From Hymenobacter sublimis (GTDB taxonomy: Bacteria; Bacteroidota; Bacteroidia; Cytophagales; Hymenobacteraceae), in contig NZ_CP095848.1 in assembly GCF_023101345.1 (NCBI RefSeq), forward strand, positions 991,501 through 1,055,500: a DNA stretch of 64,000 nucleotides, read 5' to 3'. Positions 53,375-60,123 of this stretch are shown one piece after another; the first letter of the stretch is position 1, and each line of letters starts with the position of its first letter. The notes under the pieces are model-generated. The model ran no database searches. It saw nothing but the letters and a program-made list of their open reading frames with translations, and was not told the DNA's origin. A program made the position numbers and the translations under genes.

Positions 53375-55294
53375 TTGCTGCCTCCTACCGACGATATTCT
53401 GCACGTACTGCGCCACACCTGGGGGCATACGCAGTTTCGGCCCATGCAGGAAGACATCATCCGAGCGGTGCTGGCGGGACAGGATACGCTGGCGTTGCTG
53501 CCCACGGGTGGGGGCAAAAGCATCTGCTTTCAGGTGCCGGCCCTGGCCCGACCGGGGCTCTGCCTGGTGGTGTCGCCACTGATTGCCCTCATGAAGGACC
53601 AGGTGGAAAACCTACGCAAACGCGGCATCAAGGCCGAGGCCGTGTACGCGGGTATGAGCCACCAGGAAATCGACCAGACCCTGGACAATTGCGTGTACGG
53701 GCCAGTGAAATTCCTGTACGTCTCGCCGGAGCGGCTGCTAACCGATATGTTCCGGGCCAGGGTTCCGAAAATGAAGATTAACCTGCTGGCGGTGGATGAG
53801 GCGCATTGCCTTTCCCAGTGGGGCTACGATTTTCGCCCGCCCTACCTGCGTATTCAGGAATTGCGGGAACTGCTGCCGGGGGTGCCCTGCATAGCCCTCA
53901 CGGCCACCGCCACCGAGCAGGTGCGCCAGGATATTGTGGAGAAGCTGGCATTCGGGGCCACGCACCAGGTGTTTCAGCAGAGCTTTGCCCGGCCTAATCT
54001 GTCGTACTCCGTGCTGAGCACCGAGGATAAGTTTAAGCGCCTAGTGGAGGTAGTGCGCGGGGTAGGCGCCCAGAAAACCAGCATTGTGTATGCCCGCACC
54101 CGCCGCCAAACGGAGGAGGCCGCTACCTACCTGCGGCAGCAGGGACTGGCCGCCGCGCCCTACCACGCCGGGCTGCCCAGCGAGCAGCGCACCCGCACCC
54201 AGCAAGACTGGATGCAGAACAAAACGCGCTGCATTGTGGCCACTAATGCCTTTGGCATGGGCATCGACAAGCCCGATGTGCGCTTGGTGGTGCACCTGGA
54301 GGCGCCCGATAATCTGGAGGCTTACTACCAGGAAGCCGGCCGGGCCGGTCGCGACGAGAAATACGCCTTTGCCGTGCTGCTGCAAGGGCCCAACGACGGC
54401 GAGGAGTTGCGCCGCCGCACCCAGCAGGCCTACCCCCCCTTGGATACTGTGCGGCGGGTGTACCAGGCCCTGGCCAACTTTTCTCGCACGGCTGTGGGCG
54501 GGGGCGAGTTGGTGGCCTTCGACTTCGATCTGCAGCAGTTCGCCGAAACCTACCGCATTAAAGCCCTGGATGCGCACAATAGCCTGCGCATTCTGGAGCG
54601 GGAAGGATTTGTGCAGCTAAATGAGGCCGTAAACAACCCGGCCCGTGTTCATATCCCCATCAACCACACCGACCTCTACCACTTTCAGGTAGCCAACCAG
54701 CAGCACGACCAGCTCATTAAGAGCCTGCTGCGCTTTAACGGGGGCGAGCTGTTTGCCGGCTTTCAGCGGATTTCGGAGAATAGCCTGGCTCAATACCTGC
54801 GCCTGAGCGTGGTGGATGTGCGCAAGATGTTGCTATTTCTGCACCGTTCGGGCATTATCCACTACCAGCCCAAGCACGAGTCGCCGCAGGCCCTGTTTAC
54901 TACCGCCCGCTATGATGCCGATAAACTTCCACTGGATCAAAAACGGCTGAACGAAGCCCGGGAGCTGGCCCGCCATAAAACCGAGTCCGTCATTCGGTAC
55001 GCCGCGGGGGGGCGCTGCCGCCAGCAACTGCTGCTGGAATACTTTGGGGAGCTGGACGCCCCGGCCTGCAAGGTCTGCGACTTCTGCCTGGCGAAGAAAA
55101 AGGCCCGGCAGGAAACACCAGCGGCCCCGGAACTGCGCGGGCACCTGGTGGCGCTGCTCAAGGCTACCCCCCAAACGCCCCGGGAAGTTCTGACGCACTT
55201 CGCCCCAGGCCAGGCCACTACCGTCACGAGTTTGCTGCGGGAACTGGTGGAGCTAGGGGAATTGACGTATGCCCCCGACGGCCGGCTAACCTAA
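53375..55294 (+). CDS. recQ: ATP-dependent DNA helicase RecQ
   Basis: A 639-residue 3'-5' helicase. Walker A is LLPTGGGKSICFQVPAL; the DEAH box lies in LLAVDEAHCLSQWGYDFRPPYL, the aromatic-rich loop. Motif IV-VI: TSIVYARTRRQTEEAATYL, CIVATNAFGMGIDKPDVRLVVHL and YYQEAGRAGRDEKYAFAVL. A winged-helix/zinc region follows with Cys in RCRQQLLLEYFGELDAPACKVCDFC. No HRDC domain is present, giving a shorter protein than E. coli RecQ's HRDC form. The best start is TTG at 53375 (LPPTDDILHVLRHTWGHTQFR is the normal N-terminus). It acts in recombinational repair. Confidence 0.94.
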   Translation: MLPPTDDILHVLRHTWGHTQFRPMQEDIIRAVLAGQDTLALLPTGGGKSICFQVPALARPGLCLVVSPLIALMKDQVENLRKRGIKAEAVYAGMSHQEIDQTLDNCVYGPVKFLYVSPERLLTDMFRARVPKMKINLLAVDEAHCLSQWGYDFRPPYLRIQELRELLPGVPCIALTATATEQVRQDIVEKLAFGATHQVFQQSFARPNLSYSVLSTEDKFKRLVEVVRGVGAQKTSIVYARTRRQTEEAATYLRQQGLAAAPYHAGLPSEQRTRTQQDWMQNKTRCIVATNAFGMGIDKPDVRLVVHLEAPDNLEAYYQEAGRAGRDEKYAFAVLLQGPNDGEELRRRTQQAYPPLDTVRRVYQALANFSRTAVGGGELVAFDFDLQQFAETYRIKALDAHNSLRILEREGFVQLNEAVNNPARVHIPINHTDLYHFQVANQQHDQLIKSLLRFNGGELFAGFQRISENSLAQYLRLSVVDVRKMLLFLHRSGIIHYQPKHESPQALFTTARYDADKLPLDQKRLNEARELARHKTESVIRYAAGGRCRQQLLLEYFGELDAPACKVCDFCLAKKKARQETPAAPELRGHLVALLKATPQTPREVLTHFAPGQATTVTSLLRELVELGELTYAPDGRLT

Positions 55295-55319
55295 CCAGGG
55301 ACGCTGAGGGGTAAAAAAA

Positions 55320-55413
55320 CTGTCATCCTGAGCGGCGCAGGGCATTTCACTCGGGAGCGGTAGGAGTAACCGCCTCTCGGGAAAAGCTCCTACTGTTCCG
55401 CTCAGGATGACAG
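55320..55413. repeat. GTCATCCTGAG hairpin repeat
   Basis: CTGTCATCCTGAGCGG (55320-55335) and its perfect complement (55398-55413) enclose about 62 bases that contain further short complementary runs (GGAGCGGTAGGAG and CTCCTAC). It lies between the convergent recQ and ohr stops, so it may also terminate transcription. Confidence 0.8.
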
Positions 55414-55437
55414 AAGGAAACGTGCCAACCGGATGCC

Positions 55438-55875
55438 TTATGCAGCGTTGGTAGTTGTGGTGAGGTTCACCTCAATGTTGCCTTTGGTAGCGCGCGAGTA
55501 AGGGCAGATGCCGTGGGCCGCTTCTACCAGCTGCTCCGCCTGCGCCTGCTCTACGCCGGGAATATTCACGTGCAGATCGGCCGAGATGCCGTAGCCGCCG
55601 TCTTCGGCTTTGCCGAAACCAATAAAGGCTTCTACCGTCACGTTGTCCAGCTTCACCTGGGCCTGGCGGGCTGCTACGCCTAGGGCACCTTCAAAGCAAG
55701 CTGCGTAGCCGGCGGCAAACAGTTGCTCGGGGTTGGTAGCGCCGGCTTTGCCCGGACCACCCATTTCTTTGGGCGTGCTCAGGTCCACGTCGAGCACGTT
55801 GTTGTTGGTGGTAACGTGGCCGTCGCGGCCGCCTTTGGCCTTGGCCTGAGCTGTGAAGATTTTCTCGATTTTCAT
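55438..55875 (-). CDS. ohr: Organic hydroperoxide resistance protein
   Basis: A 145-residue Ohr peroxidase. It starts MKIEKIFTAQAKAKGGRDGHVTT, has LDVDLSTPKEMGGPGKAGATNPEQLFAAGYAACFEGALG (first redox Cys) and EAAHGICPYSRATKGNIEVNL (second Cys). It detoxifies fatty-acid and other organic peroxides. It lies 37 bp downstream of ohrR, so the two form the classic ohrR-ohr unit. The ATG at 55875 fits; an earlier in-frame start would run into ohrR. Confidence 0.94.
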   Translation of the reverse strand: MKIEKIFTAQAKAKGGRDGHVTTNNNVLDVDLSTPKEMGGPGKAGATNPEQLFAAGYAACFEGALGVAARQAQVKLDNVTVEAFIGFGKAEDGGYGISADLHVNIPGVEQAQAEQLVEAAHGICPYSRATKGNIEVNLTTTTNAA

Positions 55876-55912
55876 GAGAAAGAGGGGAAGAGAAAGTGAA
55901 TAAAAGCCGGGA

Positions 55913-56365
55913 CTACCCCAGCTGGGTAAGTAGCGTAGTGAGTTGCTGCCGCAGGGTTTCAAATTCACTCTGGGGCATGTTGAGCTTAGCAAAAATCTGC
56001 TCCGGAACCTGGCAGGCCCGCTGTTGCAGCTTCTGGCCCGCCGGCAACAGCCCGATAATTACGGAACGCTCATCGCGCGGGTCGCGGCGCCGACTGATCC
56101 ACTGCTTTTGCTCCAGGCGCTTGAGCAGGGGTGTGAGCGTGCCGGAATCCAGCAGCAGCTTTTCGCCCAATTCTTTAACCGTCAGTTCCTGGTGTTCCCA
56201 GAGCAGCAGAAACACGAGGTACTGCGGGTACGTCAGGTCCAGCTCCTGCAGCAAGGGCTGATAGGCCTTCGTCATCATCCGCGACAAGGCATACAACGGG
56301 AAGCACAGCTGATTTTCCAGCTGCAGCAAAGGATTGGGAGAGATATCGGCAGGAGTGTTGCTCAT
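55913..56365 (-). CDS. ohrR: MarR-family organic peroxide sensor OhrR
   Basis: A 150-residue MarR-type repressor. The reactive Cys lies in LENQLCFPLYALSRMMTKAYQ, the typical OhrR position near residue 21. The winged helix is LTVKELGEKLLLDSGTLTPLLKRLEQKQWISRRRDPRDERSVIIGLL. On oxidation by organic peroxides OhrR releases its operator and ohr is induced. The operator palindrome lies just upstream (56401-56433), so the operon is autoregulated. Confidence 0.93.
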   Translation of the reverse strand: MSNTPADISPNPLLQLENQLCFPLYALSRMMTKAYQPLLQELDLTYPQYLVFLLLWEHQELTVKELGEKLLLDSGTLTPLLKRLEQKQWISRRRDPRDERSVIIGLLPAGQKLQQRACQVPEQIFAKLNMPQSEFETLRQQLTTLLTQLG

Positions 56366-56400
56366 GGATAAACAAAAGAATGAAAATAATTGCGTGATGT

Positions 56401-56433
56401 TTAATTGTGTGCAATTAAATTAATTGCAATTAA
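56401..56433. promoter_or_regulatory. OhrR operator (overlapping AATT-rich palindromes)
   Basis: TGCAATTAAATTAATTGCA (56410-56428) is a perfect odd palindrome, and TTAATTGCAATTAA (56420-56433) is a second one overlapping it. Known OhrR boxes are likewise AATT-rich inverted repeats. The position, 36-68 bp upstream of ohrR, is right for autoregulation. Confidence 0.72.
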
Positions 56434-56525
56434 GATAAAAGGCTGACTGTGAGTGAGAAATATTTCATTTACGCACTCTGTGAGCTACAGCTTTCCGTCC
56501 CAATTCAGCAAAAGTGCCGTTGAAA

Positions 56526-56605
56526 TGTCATTCCGAGCGGAGCGAGGAATCTGAGTTAAGCCGTTGAGTGGTAAACCCAGATTCCTCGCTCCGCTCGGAA
56601 TGACA
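56526..56605. repeat. GTCATTCCGAG hairpin repeat, perfect 28-bp arms
   Basis: The left arm 56526-56553 starts TGTCATTCCGAGCGGAGCGA and its right arm (56578-56605) is the exact complement; the loop is 24 bases. It lies between the ohrR operator and the rhodanese terminator. The whole is the best-preserved member of the family in the window. Confidence 0.88.
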
Positions 56606-56681
56606 ACTACCTATGGATGCACTACATCTAGATTAACAAGCCATTGGATTTGACAGGTCGCTTATCAAATCCTAAAAACAA

Positions 56682-56708
56682 ACCGAGCCACGCGTCGCGT
56701 GGCTCGGT
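56682..56708 (-). terminator. Intrinsic terminator of the rhodanese gene
   Basis: ACCGAGCCACGCG and CGCGTGGCTCGGT pair perfectly around a single T. The minus strand continues TTGTTTTT. Confidence 0.87.
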
Positions 56709-56731
56709 CGAAAGGTATAGCTAGCTAAAAG

Positions 56732-57031
56732 CTACGCCTGCTGATAGGCCTGCATGCCGCCCACCAAATTGCGCACGTTCTGGAAGCCTTGCTGGGCCAG
56801 GAAGGCCTTGGCCGAAGCGGAGCGGCCGCCACCTTTGCAGTGCACTACCACTTCCTGGTCTTTCAAGTCTTCCAGGTCGTCGAGCTTGTTGGGAAGCTCC
56901 CCGAGCGGAATGTTCTGGCTGCCGACAATCCGGCTTTCTTCGTTTTCCCACGTTTCGCGCACGTCAATAATAACGGGGGCGGTGCCAGCAGCCTGGCGCT
57001 CTTTCAATTCGGTGGGGGTGATGTCAGTCAT
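56732..57031 (-). CDS. Single-domain rhodanese-like protein
   Basis: A 99-residue cytosolic rhodanese. It starts MTDITPTELKERQAAGTAPVIIDVRETWENEESRIVGSQNIPLGEL, and the active-site loop is VVVHCKGGGRSASAKAFL with the persulfide Cys. It likely transfers sulfur from thiosulfate or a persulfide donor. The ATG at 57031 fits the family length; longer in-frame starts would enter the upstream T9SS gene. It lies 91 bp from that gene's stop. Confidence 0.9.
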   Translation of the reverse strand: MTDITPTELKERQAAGTAPVIIDVRETWENEESRIVGSQNIPLGELPNKLDDLEDLKDQEVVVHCKGGGRSASAKAFLAQQGFQNVRNLVGGMQAYQQA

Positions 57032-57122
57032 AGACAGTGCTTCAGAAAGGTGATACAAGTAAACGATGTGGCCCAAGGCCAGCATTTCCTGCAACAATAG
57101 ACAGAAAACGACAAACTCGCAG

Positions 57123-59000
57123 TTACGGGGCCAACACGGAAAGGCGCTTCGTGACAACCAGACCATCGGGCAAGGTAAGCCGCACGAAGTATACACTGGC
57201 GGGCAGCGGCGGGAGTTGCAGCTGCGCCTGGCCTGCTTGCGCGGCGGGCTGCTCCCAAACCACCCGCCCCAGCGCATCAAGTGCCGTAGCACGGGCATAG
57301 CGGCCCTGCACCGTAACCCGGCCGCTCGGGCTTGGGTTGGGATAGAGCTGGTACGTAGCCGCTACCTCGTCCGGGGCCGTGGAGCTTGTCACGGTGCTAC
57401 CGGTTACCGGCCGCAGCATCAGGGCGCCGGCCGGACTATTAGCCGTGGCGGTGTTGTTAACGCTCCACACGTTCAGGGCGTTTAGCAAGAGGTAGCCCGG
57501 CGGCGAGGAGTTATTCAGGTCGAGGCCAAACTCGACGAACTGGGGGCTGGCCGCCTGCCCGTAGCCCGCATAGAAACGGGTACTCACCGGCACGGGAGCA
57601 TCAAAGGCAATTTCCACGAACGACTGACCGGCCGGCAAACGCGCCGGAATGGTGTAGGACTTGGTGGCTTTGGGCGTGGCCGTAGGCTTGCCCGTGCCGT
57701 CATCGTCCCAGATGTTGAGGCTAATGGTACGGCCCGCCGCCGTGGTCAGCACCGGATACAGCCGAATAGCCCGAATTTGGTCGGCTCGGTTCAGATCAAA
57801 GCGCAGGGCCAGGTAGCTGGCGGGGCCAGTAGAGGCGACGGGCAAGCTCACGCTAGACTCGGCCGTGCCGTCGTCGTAGGCGAAGTAATTACCTAGCTCC
57901 GTTATCCGCGTGATGGTGTCGTTAGGTTGGGTAAGCGGGCTAGTTTCGTTGGTGAGCAGGGTAACTCGCTGGCGCAGAAACTTGGGCGTGGTAGTGAGTG
58001 GTACGGCTGCTGTGCCACTGACTACTATTGGCTGCTGGCGCGAGTTAGCATCGAGGGAGCGGCCAGCCGTCGGGAACTGGGTAGTAGGTCCACCCGGCAA
58101 TACTTCCAGCGTGCCGGTCCAGGTAATGGGGGTAGGGGCGGGCCCGATGTCGAGGTTGTTGGCCGTGGTAACGATGCGGTCCGTTAGCTCCTGCGTGGGG
58201 TTTTGGTTGAACTGTGCCACGGGCAAGGCCGTGTACCGCTTCAGGGCGCTGGGCAGGGCGCGGCTGATGGCAATGTCGCGGTAGGTGGAGTCGGTGGCGG
58301 TGCGGTTGCGGTCCAGGCGCACGTAGTCCACGCTCCAGGCGTCGCGGTTGTTGTAGAGGTAGCCGCTCACCCGGAAGCGGAACTGGAAGGCGCTGTGGAA
58401 AAATTGGGCTTGATTGACTGGCAGCGACTTGAAGCGAAAATTGGTCGTGTCGCCCCGGCTGCGCAGCTGCCATACCTGCTGCCACTGCTGGTCTTTATCC
58501 AGAAAATCGACGTACAGCGCAATGGGGCGGGTACCGCTTGGAGCGGGCGGCCCGAAGATGGTGCCCGCCTGCCAGAAAAAGCTCAGGTAGGCGTTATCGG
58601 TGGCCGTGAGGCGGCTCAGGTCCAGGGGTTGGGAAACCAATGAGTCCCCATCGCCAATAAACGAAATGGGGCCCCGGGCCCGACCTTGGGCATTTAAGCC
58701 ATCCAGCGTAGCCACGCCTTTCGTGAGCGGGCGGCGCGGAAACCGGTTATTAACCAGCGCCCCACCAGCCGTCTCCCAGCGCTGGGCGTCGGGCCGACCC
58801 TCCGGTTGCCGCGCGAAATCATCAAAAAAGGGCAGGGTTAGGGCCGCTGGCCGCCGGCCGGCCGACTGGGGCGCCGGTGAGGCCGCGTGGGCGGGCTCGG
58901 CCCCCAAGGGGTGCACCAGCACCTGCGCCGGCACCGCCAGCGGTAGCCCGCCCAGGAGCGCAAGTATCCCGAGAAGAAAGCGTAGTGAATGGGTCATCAA
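57123..59000 (-). CDS. Large secreted protein with T9SS sorting domain
   Basis: A 625-residue exported protein (signal FLLGILALLGGLPLAVPAQ). The body is beta-rich with jelly-roll-like segments (LPFFDDFARQPEGRPDAQRWETAGGALVNNRFP, then YLSFFWQAGTIFGPPAPSG and FRFRVSGYLYNNRDAWSVDYVRLDRN). The C-terminal Por tail is YQLYPNPSPSGRVTVQGRYARATALDALGRVVWEQ to VYFVRLTLPDGLVVTKRLSVL. No catalytic motif is seen; similar proteins are annotated only as T9SS type A sorting-domain proteins. It is probably surface or secreted. Confidence 0.85.
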   Translation of the reverse strand: MMTHSLRFLLGILALLGGLPLAVPAQVLVHPLGAEPAHAASPAPQSAGRRPAALTLPFFDDFARQPEGRPDAQRWETAGGALVNNRFPRRPLTKGVATLDGLNAQGRARGPISFIGDGDSLVSQPLDLSRLTATDNAYLSFFWQAGTIFGPPAPSGTRPIALYVDFLDKDQQWQQVWQLRSRGDTTNFRFKSLPVNQAQFFHSAFQFRFRVSGYLYNNRDAWSVDYVRLDRNRTATDSTYRDIAISRALPSALKRYTALPVAQFNQNPTQELTDRIVTTANNLDIGPAPTPITWTGTLEVLPGGPTTQFPTAGRSLDANSRQQPIVVSGTAAVPLTTTPKFLRQRVTLLTNETSPLTQPNDTITRITELGNYFAYDDGTAESSVSLPVASTGPASYLALRFDLNRADQIRAIRLYPVLTTAAGRTISLNIWDDDGTGKPTATPKATKSYTIPARLPAGQSFVEIAFDAPVPVSTRFYAGYGQAASPQFVEFGLDLNNSSPPGYLLLNALNVWSVNNTATANSPAGALMLRPVTGSTVTSSTAPDEVAATYQLYPNPSPSGRVTVQGRYARATALDALGRVVWEQPAAQAGQAQLQLPPLPASVYFVRLTLPDGLVVTKRLSVLAP

Positions 59001-59060
59001 AGCAAGGTAAAAACCAACTGGAGCATGTAATCCGTTTTGCTCTCACGGACTTAAACGAGA

Positions 59061-59095
59061 AAAGGTTCGCTGCTTAACACAACGAACCTTTTTCG
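59061..59095 (-). terminator. Hairpin terminator of the PASTA gene
   Basis: AAAGGTTCG (59061-59069) and CGAACCTTT (59083-59091) pair perfectly around a 13-base loop, with T-rich sequence on the minus strand. It lies 22 bp beyond the stop codon. Confidence 0.75.
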
Positions 59096-59112
59096 CGAGT
59101 ATTTCACCCAAG

Positions 59113-59898
59113 TTACTGCACTTCCTTCACCGGCGCCTGGCCCGCTACCCACAAGTCCACCAACTGGCCCATGCGGATGGTGGTGCCGGGGCCGGGCACG
59201 GGGCGCTGCTTTACCACGGTGCCTTCGGTCTGGCCTTCTTCGGGCTCCTGGTAGAAGATTTCGCCCACCTGCAGACCCTGGCCCACAAGCAGGGTCGTGG
59301 CTTCATCGGCGGGCATGTTCACCAGGTTGGGCACCGGGAATTCCTGGTTGCCCAGGCCGTCGCCTACCTCCAGGTCCACGCGGGTACCTTTGGTGATGGC
59401 CGCGCCGGGCGCTACCTCCTTGCCGCCCACAAACTGCCGCAGTACGGCGTCTTTCTGGATGTTGGGCACCAGCTTGATCTGGCCCACAATCAGGTCGTAG
59501 CTTTTCAGGATGAGCTGGGCATTCTTCAGGGAGCCGTCCGTCAGCTTGGGCATTTTGATGACGGGCGGGTTTTTCATGGCCACCGAAATGTAGATTTTGC
59601 GGCCTTCTTTCACCTTCTCGCCGGCCTTGGGCTCCTGCGTGAGCACCGTGCCCGGCCGGATGGAGGCGTCGTAGGTGCTGTCATCGACGAAGTAAGCCAG
59701 GTCCCGCTCGTCCAGGTAGTCCTCCAATTCGGCCTGACTCATGCCGGTTACCTTGGGCACCACAATGGTTTCGCCGTGGTTGGTGGTGATGGGCAAGTAC
59801 ACGTAAAAGAACCCGAACACCAGGATACCCGTCGCCAGCAGAATCACCAGCACATGCTTGAACAGGTCGGCGGGAGTATCGGATTTAAAGAAAGACAT
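59113..59898 (-). CDS. PASTA-domain membrane protein
   Basis: A 261-residue protein: a short cytosolic start, one membrane segment (HVLVILLATGILVFGFFYVYL, about residues 15-35), then three PASTA repeats (VPKVTGMSQAELEDYLDERDLAYFV; MPKLTDGSLKNAQLILKSYDLIVG; VPNLVNMPADEATTLLVGQGLQVG) and a final V-KQRPVPGPGTTIRMGQLVDLWV. PASTA domains bind peptidoglycan fragments. The kinase domain that often precedes them is absent. Co-directional with ddl, it likely shares a cell-wall role. Confidence 0.9.
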   Translation of the reverse strand: MSFFKSDTPADLFKHVLVILLATGILVFGFFYVYLPITTNHGETIVVPKVTGMSQAELEDYLDERDLAYFVDDSTYDASIRPGTVLTQEPKAGEKVKEGRKIYISVAMKNPPVIKMPKLTDGSLKNAQLILKSYDLIVGQIKLVPNIQKDAVLRQFVGGKEVAPGAAITKGTRVDLEVGDGLGNQEFPVPNLVNMPADEATTLLVGQGLQVGEIFYQEPEEGQTEGTVVKQRPVPGPGTTIRMGQLVDLWVAGQAPVKEVQ

Positions 59899-60019
59899 CA
59901 GGGGAGAAGCTAAGAAGTAGGAAGCGGGGAGCTAGAATACAGCGGCTAGAAGTCAGCGGACAAAACTAGGAATTAGAAAGGTAGGGCGAAGGGTATCGAA
60001 GTAGAGTTTAACCAGACCA

Positions 60020-60110
60020 TCATTCCGAGCGGAGCGAGGAATCTGGCGCGCTGACGTTGAGTTACCATTACAACCTCAGCGCGCTAGATTCCTCGCTCCG
60101 CTCGGAATGA
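60020..60110. repeat. GTCATTCCGAG hairpin repeat, 35-bp arms
   Basis: The left arm 60020-60054 begins TCATTCCGAGCGGAGCGAGG; the right arm 60076-60110 is its complement with one G-T wobble. The outer 25 bases match those of the copy at 56526, but the inner part of each arm and the loop are different. It lies just after the ddl stop. Confidence 0.88.
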
Positions 60111-60123
60111 CGATCTGCTAGCC

